From Competibacteraceae bacterium UBA2788 (GTDB lineage: Bacteria > Pseudomonadota > Gammaproteobacteria > Competibacterales > Competibacteraceae), in contig DEHY01000137.1 of the NCBI GenBank assembly GCA_002352185.1, positions 2,933-8,800 on the forward strand: DNA of 5,868 bases. The letters run 5' to 3'. The translations under genes and the position numbers were made by a program. Below, piece after piece: positions 1 to 5,868 of this stretch. The notes beneath the pieces were generated by a model. The model saw only the letters and a program-made list of their open reading frames with translations, was not told where the DNA came from and did not search any database. Numbering within the stretch: the first letter of the stretch is position 1; each line of letters begins with the position of its first letter.

Positions 1-19
1 GGGGTGCAATTGGCGAAGT

Positions 20-53
20 AAAATCGGGGTGGCGCGGACATCCCGCCCGCGCC
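20..53 (-). terminator. Candidate hairpin terminator after the amidase gene
   Basis: On the minus strand a perfect 7-bp GC stem (GGCGCGG at 53-47 with CCGCGCC at 37-31) encloses a 9-base loop. ACCCCGA then TTTT (positions 23-20) follow. The stem begins 15 bases after the TAG stop of the amidase gene. The short T-run sits 7 bases past the stem instead of directly on it, so this is at best a weak intrinsic terminator. The hairpin could equally be a chance GC palindrome or belong to the leader of a following gene. The rest of 1-68 shows nothing I can assign. Confidence 0.35.
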
Positions 54-68
54 ATGACCGAACAGAAT

Positions 69-890
69 CTATGCAGGGGAGGGCAGCCGATGTTGCAGCG
101 CCGGAAATTGCCGCCGCACCTGTTCCAATCGCTCGCGGCTGAACTCAGCCAGCGCCACGCCGGGTCCCCAGGGCTGCCGGTTTAGAATGACGCCCCACGG
201 ATCAATGATCAGGCTGTCGCCGTAGGTATCCCGACCGCTGGGATGTTTCCCGCCCTGCGCCGCCGCGATGACGTAACACTGGTTCTCGATAGCGCGGGCG
301 CGCAGCAGAATTTCCCAGTGCGCCTGGCCGGTGGCGGCGGTGAACGCCGCCGGCAACGCCATGATTTCCATCCCCTGATCCACCAGGGCGCGAAACTGCT
401 CCGGGAAGCGCAGGTCGTAGCACACGGCCAGTCCCAGCCGACCCAGCGGCGTCTCGGCAACCACGTAGCGATCCCCCGGCGCGATGGTGGCCGATTCGGC
501 GTAGCGTTCCGCACTGCCCACCACCTGCACATCGAACAGATGCGCCTTGTCATAGCGGGCTACCTGTCGGCCCTGATCGTCGAACAGCAGGCAAGCGGCG
601 CGCACCCGCGCTGCATCGCCAGTGGTTTGCATAGGAATGGTGCCTCCGACCAGCCACAGCCGATGCCGCGCCGCCTGTTCGGCCAGGAAGGTCTGAATCG
701 GCCCTGCGCCTTCGACCTCCCGCACCGCCAGCTTGTCATTTTCCTGCTCACCCATCAGGGCAAAATTTTCCGGCAGGACTGCCAGTTGCGCTCCACCGGC
801 GGCGGCCTGGGCCAGAAGATCGGCGGCGGCGGCCAGATTCTCGGCGACGCTGGAACCGGAAACCATCTGAATCGCAGCGATGATCGGCAT
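69..890 (-). CDS. Carbon-nitrogen hydrolase, NIT1-type; probable deaminated glutathione amidase
   Basis: Cytosolic amidase of the nitrilase superfamily, 273 residues, a normal length and complete. The catalytic triad is visible: Glu41 in LPENFALMG, Lys115 in RYDKAHLFDV and Cys157 in AVCYDLRFPEQ. A further conserved glutamate lies in YAES (Glu132). HWEILLRARAIENQCYVIAAAQ and the C-terminal FPALQH strongly resemble mammalian NIT1 (which has a similar RARAIE-QCYV-AAAQ block and a VFQHRRP end). They fit that branch better than aliphatic nitrilases or beta-ureidopropionases. NIT1 and its bacterial relatives hydrolyse deaminated glutathione, a transamination by-product, as a metabolite-repair step. 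That substrate is inferred from similarity; omega-amidase (NIT2-like) or another small amide remains possible. The ATG at 890 has a ribosome binding site and yields the usual MPIIAAIQM start. It lies 20 bases after the yhdP stop, so it is probably on the same transcript. The stop is TAG at 71-69. Several Ala/Gly codon runs around 799-836 only reflect the Ala-rich helix. Confidence 0.93.
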   Translation of the reverse strand: MPIIAAIQMVSGSSVAENLAAAADLLAQAAAGGAQLAVLPENFALMGEQENDKLAVREVEGAGPIQTFLAEQAARHRLWLVGGTIPMQTTGDAARVRAACLLFDDQGRQVARYDKAHLFDVQVVGSAERYAESATIAPGDRYVVAETPLGRLGLAVCYDLRFPEQFRALVDQGMEIMALPAAFTAATGQAHWEILLRARAIENQCYVIAAAQGGKHPSGRDTYGDSLIIDPWGVILNRQPWGPGVALAEFSRERLEQVRRQFPALQHRLPSPA

Positions 891-897
891 TTGGAAA

Positions 898-903
898 TCT
901 CTT
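898..903 (-). promoter_or_regulatory. Ribosome binding site of the amidase gene
   Basis: On the minus strand AAGAGA lies 7 bases before the ATG at 890, within the 20-base gap after the yhdP TAA. It is a moderate Shine-Dalgarno match at good spacing and supports the chosen start. The gap is too short to hold an independent promoter, although a promoter inside the yhdP 3' end cannot be excluded by eye. Confidence 0.6.
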
Positions 904-910
904 GGGTGGC

Positions 911-3900
911 TTACTGGTCGCCCACAAACCCTTTTGATGGGGCCATGGGTTGCGGTTCTTGTACTAATTTCATCACTGGGCGATCCCAGGAACCCGTCAG
1001 CGCATAACGGTAGCGGGTTGCCTGCTCGATGCCTTTTTGCAGCAACCGTTCGGCCAGCAGGACCGCTGCGCCCACCGCCGGCCCGCCCGCAAGGACCCCT
1101 GCGATGGGCAACGCGCCGCCGAAGCGGGGCGTGACCGTAATGCGCTGTTCGTAATCGCGTTCCTTCAATCCGGTTCGACCCTGAATCTGAATGCGGGCCG
1201 CCGGCGCTTCAATCGTTAGATTGTCGGTGTGGGCCTGGCCCTGCCTGAAGGTAAACTCACCGCTGATCTGGTCAAATCCCGTCCCGGACTGGAACAGATC
1301 GCTGAAGTCGAGACTGAGGCGGCGCATGAGATTCTGGACGTTGAATAACCCAATCATGCGCCCCATGCCGGGGTCAACATCCAGCAACTGGCCGGGGCCG
1401 ACCTGAAATTTCAGGGTTCCTTCCAGGCGATCCAGCGCAAAATCAGGTAATGCCGCCGCCCATTCAGCCGTCAGTTCCGCCTGGGTCTCGCCACGGGCGA
1501 TGCCTGCCCCCGAATAACCGAACGCGGTCAGCGTCTCGCCCAACGCCTGACTGTGCAAGGTCGCCCGCAAGCGCGATGCCTGACCGCCGATAGCCCAGCG
1601 CCAGTCGCCGGCAGCGTCAATGCGCTGCTGTTCGGAATTCAGAGTGAATTCGGTCAGGCGGATGCCGCCGGGGTAGGGCATGGCCGCCAGCCGCAATTGG
1701 CCCAGCACGGCCGCATTGAGCCGCAAATCGGATACCGTGAATACCAGCGGCGGCAACCGGCGCGGGTCGAGCGCGCTGGCGTCGACATTCTTGGCCTGGG
1801 CAACGGACGGGACGGAATCCGCTGTGTGGCGCAGGTGCAGGCGTTGCAGCGCCGCGCTGATCGGTCGCTCCGGGCTGGGTTGATCGGGCAGCGTCACGCG
1901 CCCGGCCAGCGCCTCGCCATTGACTTCGATCTGGATCCCGCTGTCTTGACGAGTGGCGTTCAGCGTCACGCCGGGAAAAATTTGGCGACCGATGATCAGT
2001 TCGCCGATCCGGGCGTCGAGGTTGCGCAGTACGCGCCACGGGCGAGCAGCGTTCTCAGACGTTTTCGCCGTTGGCGCGGTCAGTTCCCAGCGCGGCAGAC
2101 GGGCGATGACTGCCAACCCTGGAGCATCGGGCAATTTCGCCGCACCGGCATTGATGCGCAGCTCGCCACGCACCAGCCGGGGATCGTGGGGAAAATCCGC
2201 CAGTTCCAGCGCGGCCCGCGCCTCCTCTCCATACTCCAGCGCCAGGCCCAACGCCTCCGATGGGTGGGGACGCAGCTTGATCCGCAGCGGGCGAATCTGG
2301 GTCGCCGTTTTGCCCAGGGGTTCCGGCAACTGGACGGCGACACCGCGCAAATCCGAATGCACATCCAGGGCGAAGCGTGGCGCCGCATCGCGCGGCTCGC
2401 GGTGGCCGGTGGGGGTCGTCAACACCGCCTCCCAAGCGCTTTTGCCGCTGACATACGGCGCTAACGCCGTTGCCGTGGATTCTCCAACCAGCGCCCGCAG
2501 TCCCAGGCGGCCTTGCAATCGCGTTTGCAGTTCGCGGCGGCCTTCGCGCCCGATCAGATCCAAATCCAGTCGGATCGGCTCACCGCGCAACAGCGCTTGC
2601 ACGTTCTTGGCGTACAGGTTCGCTTCGGTAAAATGCACCTCGCCGCGCAATCGGCCAAGTTCGAGACTCCAGCCGGGCAAGATGACGTTGCCTCCCAGCA
2701 GGCCCACCTGACCCTTGACCCGGTTGGTGTGGGCATTGACCGGCAGGGGAATCGTTAAGTCGAGGTCCAGCGTGTTAACGCCGCTGATGCGTAAATCCGG
2801 CAGATCTTCGCCCAGTTCCCGCCCGACCGGACTGTCCTTGAGCGCTCGCCACAGGGTAGCGCCAGGCCCTTTGATCTGGCTTTTGACGCGCACAGTCGCC
2901 TGATCGAGATCGTCGATCCAGGCGGTGATGCGCTCCGCCCTGGCATCAAGCAGGTAGCCGCTGGCCGCGTCTACCCGCAGTCCGCGATTGCGAAAGGTCG
3001 CGTCCGCCCGCAATCCCTCCAGTCGCGGCCAGCCGGGGGCGTAATCCAGTATGACATTCTCGAACCGCAGCCGGGTTTCAAACAGACCTTGGCCGTTGTC
3101 GAAGGGGAAATCGGCAAGCGGGCCTCGCAACACCAGATCGCCTGCCGCCCGCCCATCAACCAGCGCTTGATCCAGCCAGGCGAGGCCATCCGCAGGGAGG
3201 ATTGTCGGCAGATAATGCCGCACCCGCCCAACCCTGACCTCACGGAACAGGCCCTGTAAATCCAGTAGCGGCGTTCCGTGGCTGGGGACAGTCACGCGAC
3301 CCCGGACGCGGGCGTTCAGATCGGCGTTGGTCAGATCCAGACCGGCGCTTTCCAAGTGGAATCCATCCGCCTGGCGCGTCCATGTCAAGGCTCCGGCCAC
3401 CGTGTCGAGCGTAACGGGAGCGCGTAACAGGCCAGCGGTCTCTACCCGGACTTGGCGGCTGTCGAGTTTGATGCGGCTCTGATCAGGCGCGAGTTCTAAA
3501 GTTCCAGTCAGATGGCTCAGTCCCGGCAGACCGTGAGCCGCTTGCAACGCCACATCGCGTAACTGGACGGTTATGGCATAAGTATCGGTAGCGGCCTGAA
3601 CGGCGATTTCCGGCAGATCCCCTTGAGGATTGAGCGATGCGAGCCATAGTCGGGTCGGTTCATTCAGCCACGGAGTCGCCCATGCGGCGACCTCCTGGGC
3701 GTGCAGATCACGGACTTGACCCTGCCACCGTTCGCCGGTCTGGCTCAACTCGAAGGTGGGTTCAGCGACAATCCGGCCCTTGCGATCCTCGAATTGGGCG
3801 TGGCCGCGCAGTTGCCAGCCGGTTTCCAGCTTCTGTCCGTCCAGGGTTAATGCGCTTGTCGGCTGATTCGTCAGCCATCGTCCCAGCAGGGTGAAACGCG

Positions 3901-4750
3901 ATGGCGCGTCCAGTTCTGCCCCGGATAGCCGCAGCCGACCTTCGATGCGAGTCGGTTGCCAGTCGCGCCAGTCGCCGCGCAGTTCCAGCGCCGCCTGCCC
4001 AGCGGTGAACCCCAGCGGTAATTTCCAATCGGCCAAACGTATCCGGTCGGCACGGAACTCGAAGGTTCCCTGCCAGAGTTCCGGATCGGCATGGGGTCGT
4101 TCTACGCTGAATTCGATCCGGTCGCCGGGTTCGCCAGGTAATTCAGCCGTGAACAGCAGGCGCTGACCGCGCGGGGTGTCCCGCATCTGAAAATAAGGAT
4201 GCAGGAGGTGCAAGGCAACGCCATCACGGCGTCGCAGGGTCAACCGGTCGCCAATGAGATCCAGCCGGCCCACCTCAAATAGCCAGCGGGCGACTTCCGG
4301 CAGCGATGGCGCGCTTTCCGCCGCACCGGCGTCGGCCCGCAAACGCGGCGTCCCTTCCGGCCCCTGTTCCAGCGTCAGATTCACGCCCTCCAGCCGGATA
4401 TGGCTGAACGCCGGGCGCCATTCCCGCAGCGAGCGCCACAAATCCACCGTGGCTACCGCCCGGCTGAAGCTGGCCAACAGCGCGGCGGTTTCAGGATCGC
4501 GCAGGCTGACCCCTTGCAGTCGCAGGCTCAATCGCCAACCCTCGCGCCCGGCAGCGACCGCGTCGATCTGCGCCGCCGCGTGGAGAGAGTCGCCCAGCGC
4601 ATTAGCCAGCAGGCCGCGATAGTCATGCAGGCGCGGCAGCAGCCACCATTGCCCAAACGCCGCCAGCAGCAGCAACGGCAACAGCAGCGCCAGAACCAGT
4701 CGGCGCGCCCACCGCAACGGTCGGCGGGCTGCGCCCCAAACCCGTCTCAC
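911..4750 (-). CDS. yhdP: YhdP, AsmA-like inner-membrane-anchored phospholipid transport protein
   Basis: YhdP is a giant AsmA-family (DUF3971) protein. With TamB and YdbH it is implicated in carrying phospholipids from inner to outer membrane along a periplasmic hydrophobic beta-groove. The 1279 residues compare with about 1266 in E. coli, and I see no frameshift. An arginine-rich N-terminus precedes one membrane segment at about 18-34, giving an N-in topology with the rest periplasmic. DLWRSL near 103 followed by HIRLEGVNLTL matches the AsmA-like N-terminal region. Central landmarks typical of DUF3971 are RHYLP (511), AWLDQALVDGR (524), GPLADFPFD (543) and DYAPGWPRLEG (569). The conserved C-terminal block has GMGRMIGLF (about 1128), RRLSLDFSDLF (1143) and GRTGL. 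A Gly/Ala-rich hydrophobic stretch follows (about 1212-1233), then TGSWDRP near the end. The GTG start at 4750 overlaps the rng stop and is the only start I found that keeps the basic N-terminus and membrane anchor. Function is inferred from family; orthology is strong. Confidence 0.95.
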   Translation of the reverse strand: MRRVWGAARRPLRWARRLVLALLLPLLLLAAFGQWWLLPRLHDYRGLLANALGDSLHAAAQIDAVAAGREGWRLSLRLQGVSLRDPETAALLASFSRAVATVDLWRSLREWRPAFSHIRLEGVNLTLEQGPEGTPRLRADAGAAESAPSLPEVARWLFEVGRLDLIGDRLTLRRRDGVALHLLHPYFQMRDTPRGQRLLFTAELPGEPGDRIEFSVERPHADPELWQGTFEFRADRIRLADWKLPLGFTAGQAALELRGDWRDWQPTRIEGRLRLSGAELDAPSRFTLLGRWLTNQPTSALTLDGQKLETGWQLRGHAQFEDRKGRIVAEPTFELSQTGERWQGQVRDLHAQEVAAWATPWLNEPTRLWLASLNPQGDLPEIAVQAATDTYAITVQLRDVALQAAHGLPGLSHLTGTLELAPDQSRIKLDSRQVRVETAGLLRAPVTLDTVAGALTWTRQADGFHLESAGLDLTNADLNARVRGRVTVPSHGTPLLDLQGLFREVRVGRVRHYLPTILPADGLAWLDQALVDGRAAGDLVLRGPLADFPFDNGQGLFETRLRFENVILDYAPGWPRLEGLRADATFRNRGLRVDAASGYLLDARAERITAWIDDLDQATVRVKSQIKGPGATLWRALKDSPVGRELGEDLPDLRISGVNTLDLDLTIPLPVNAHTNRVKGQVGLLGGNVILPGWSLELGRLRGEVHFTEANLYAKNVQALLRGEPIRLDLDLIGREGRRELQTRLQGRLGLRALVGESTATALAPYVSGKSAWEAVLTTPTGHREPRDAAPRFALDVHSDLRGVAVQLPEPLGKTATQIRPLRIKLRPHPSEALGLALEYGEEARAALELADFPHDPRLVRGELRINAGAAKLPDAPGLAVIARLPRWELTAPTAKTSENAARPWRVLRNLDARIGELIIGRQIFPGVTLNATRQDSGIQIEVNGEALAGRVTLPDQPSPERPISAALQRLHLRHTADSVPSVAQAKNVDASALDPRRLPPLVFTVSDLRLNAAVLGQLRLAAMPYPGGIRLTEFTLNSEQQRIDAAGDWRWAIGGQASRLRATLHSQALGETLTAFGYSGAGIARGETQAELTAEWAAALPDFALDRLEGTLKFQVGPGQLLDVDPGMGRMIGLFNVQNLMRRLSLDFSDLFQSGTGFDQISGEFTFRQGQAHTDNLTIEAPAARIQIQGRTGLKERDYEQRITVTPRFGGALPIAGVLAGGPAVGAAVLLAERLLQKGIEQATRYRYALTGSWDRPVMKLVQEPQPMAPSKGFVGDQ
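4747..4750 (-). promoter_or_regulatory. rng/yhdP stop-start overlap (GTGA)
   Basis: The minus strand reads GTGA here. TGA (4749-4747) ends rng and GTG (4750-4748) starts yhdP in another frame. Upstream of the GTG there is only a weak GGTG with 5-base spacing. YhdP synthesis is therefore likely to depend on ribosomes finishing rng, that is, translational coupling or reinitiation. The overlap is seen directly; coupling is inferred. Confidence 0.75.
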
Positions 4751-5868
4751 ATCAACACCACGTCATACTGCTCGCGGGTGTAGAGCGCCTCGGACTGGAA
4801 CTTGATCGGGATGCCGATGAAGGCTTCGAGTTGCGCCACGCTGGTGGATTCCTGATCCTGCATCGCATCCACCACATCCGGCGCGGCCAGCACCACAAAC
4901 TGGCGCGGCGAATACTGGCGGGTTTCGCGCAACAGTTCGCGGAAGATTTCGTAACATACGGTCTCAGCGGTCTTGATGGAGCCGCGCCCGTCGCACAAGG
5001 GACAGGGTTCGCACAGAATCTGCTCCAGACTCTCACGGGTGCGCTTGCGGGTCATTTCCACCAGTCCCAGCGGCGACACCTGGGAAATGTGGCTCTTGGC
5101 GCGATCCTTCTCCAGGTGCTTCTCCAGCGCTTTCAGCACCGCCTGCCGGTGTTCTTCGCTGACCATGTCGATGAAATCGAGAATAATGATCCCGCCCAGA
5201 TTGCGCAGCCGCAGTTGCCGGGCGATGGCGGCGGCGGCTTCCAGATTGGTTTTGAAGATGGTCTCTTCCAGATTGCGATGCCCGACATAAGCGCCGGTAT
5301 TGACATCAATCGTAGCCATGGCTTCGGTCTGATCGACGATCAGATAGCCGCCGGATTTGAGCGGCACCTTCTTGCCCAGCGCCTTCTGCAACTCATCTTC
5401 GATGCCGTACAACTCGAAAATGGGCCGCTCGCCCGGATAATGCTCCAGGCGCGGCCCCATCTCCGGCACGAACTTGTCGGCGAATTCCAGCATCCGCTGG
5501 CAGGTTTCGCGGGAGTCAATGCGGACCTTTTCCACGTTATCGCCGATAAAATCGCGCAACACCCGCAACACCAGCGGTAGATCCTCGTACAGGGTGAGGA
5601 TGCCGCCGGTTTCCTTCATCCGCTCCCGGATGGAACTCCAGAGCCGCTGCAAAAACTGCATGTCGGCTTGCAGCGCCCCGGATTCTGCGCCTTCCGCCGC
5701 CGTGCGGACGATATAGCCGCCGCCGAATTCGGCGCGGAAGGCGTTGACCACCTCTTTCAACCGTTGCCGCTCGCGCTCGCCGTCAATTTTGACCGACACT
5801 CCGGCCACGTCGGAATCGGCCAGAAACACCAGGAACCGTGAGGGCAGGGTAATATGCGTGGTCAGCCG
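4747..5868 (-). CDS. rng: Ribonuclease G (partial, 5' end outside window)
   Basis: Endoribonuclease of the RNase E/G family. It acts in the cytoplasm on AU-rich single-stranded RNA, including 16S rRNA 5' maturation in E. coli. The frame is open to the window edge, so 373 C-terminal residues are visible and the first ~120, including the S1 domain, are missing. The fragment opens with RLTTHITLPSRFL, close to E. coli RNase G. Counting from the GTG codon at 5829 (internal, not the start), I see VRTAAEG at 41-47, matching the 5'-monophosphate sensor Arg-Thr of RNase E. TIDVNTG (Asp175, codon 5307-5305) and ILDFID (Asp218, codon 5178-5176) match the two metal-binding aspartates. EMTRKRTRESLEQ is followed by CPLC (Cys276 and Cys279), the zinc-link motif, then DGRG. 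The protein ends YDVVLM, like the native E. coli end, with no RNase E-type scaffold tail. That makes it RNase G, not RNase E. The stop overlaps the yhdP start. Confidence 0.97.
   Translation of the reverse strand, partial: RLTTHITLPSRFLVFLADSDVAGVSVKIDGERERQRLKEVVNAFRAEFGGGYIVRTAAEGAESGALQADMQFLQRLWSSIRERMKETGGILTLYEDLPLVLRVLRDFIGDNVEKVRIDSRETCQRMLEFADKFVPEMGPRLEHYPGERPIFELYGIEDELQKALGKKVPLKSGGYLIVDQTEAMATIDVNTGAYVGHRNLEETIFKTNLEAAAAIARQLRLRNLGGIIILDFIDMVSEEHRQAVLKALEKHLEKDRAKSHISQVSPLGLVEMTRKRTRESLEQILCEPCPLCDGRGSIKTAETVCYEIFRELLRETRQYSPRQFVVLAAPDVVDAMQDQESTSVAQLEAFIGIPIKFQSEALYTREQYDVVLM

Noticed and set aside
1..21. Plus-strand GVQLAK followed by TAA as the 3' end of a convergent gene
   Set aside because: Six codons cannot be told from chance. 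It would fit a bidirectional terminator at the hairpin, but there is no T-run on the plus-strand side.
1..55. Minus-strand ATG codons at 55 and 41 as starts of a next gene
   Set aside because: Both frames are open to the edge, but so is the third frame. The stretches are under 20 codons, lack a well-spaced Shine-Dalgarno and do not resemble the TldD N-terminus.
799..836. GGC-rich triplet repeats
   Set aside because: They encode alanine and glycine runs in an N-terminal helix of the amidase and are explained by codon use in a GC-rich genome, not by a repeat element.
243..1007. 254-codon plus-strand reading frame antisense to the amidase gene
   Set aside because: It lies opposite a clearly homologous, complete enzyme gene and crosses the gene boundary. 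Its translation is rich in Arg, Gln and Gly with no recognisable domain, as expected of an antisense frame in GC-rich DNA.
1553..2464. 303-codon plus-strand reading frame antisense to yhdP
   Set aside because: It is entirely inside yhdP, whose frame is continuous and matches its family. The translation is Arg/Gln-rich and low in recognisable motifs, so it is a shadow frame.
4660..4700. CAG/CAA-rich plus-strand tract resembling a polyglutamine repeat
   Set aside because: On the coding strand it is the leucine-rich membrane anchor of YhdP (CTG/TTG codons).
4831..5580. 249-codon plus-strand reading frame antisense to rng
   Set aside because: It mirrors highly conserved RNase G codons. Long antisense frames over RNase E/G and other conserved GC-rich genes are a known annotation artefact, and I see no ribosome binding site or domain.
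5827..5829. GTG codon as the start of the RNase G gene
   Set aside because: The frame stays open upstream to the window edge, and the 13 residues before it (RLTTHITLPSRFL) match conserved RNase G sequence. The codon is an internal valine.

Overview
The window holds an ordinary, tightly packed stretch of a GC-rich bacterial chromosome. It has three co-directional genes, all on the minus strand and read from right to left: rng (RNase G, 5' end outside the window), yhdP (a very large AsmA-like envelope protein) and a NIT1-type carbon-nitrogen hydrolase. The gene order and the protein sequences point to a gammaproteobacterium. I recall the same rng-yhdP-nit order from Pseudomonas and relatives, where tldD commonly follows. 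The high GC content and sequence character would suit a Chromatiales- or Competibacter-like lineage, but nothing here fixes the genus.

Layout, in transcription order. Positions 5868-4747 carry the C-terminal 373 residues of RNase G, with catalytic aspartates, 5'-sensor residues and the zinc-link CPxC motif all visible; the S1 domain is cut off. The stop codon overlaps the GTG start of yhdP (GTGA, 4750-4747). Positions 4750-911 encode an intact 1279-residue YhdP with one N-terminal membrane anchor and a long periplasmic body. After a 20-base gap with a recognisable ribosome binding site, 890-69 encode a 273-residue amidase with an intact Glu-Lys-Cys triad. Positions 1-68 contain only a GC-rich hairpin with a weak T-run, possibly a terminator, and no gene I can support.

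The spacing suggests one transcript. The products act in different processes: RNA processing and turnover (RNase G), phospholipid movement between inner and outer membrane (YhdP), and probably metabolite repair of deaminated glutathione (the amidase). Their grouping is a conserved chromosomal arrangement, not an obvious pathway.

I found no mobile element, CRISPR array, RNA gene, phage gene or defence system. All longer reading frames on the plus strand are antisense shadows of the three genes. I see no evidence for an undescribed system here; the findings below are modest.
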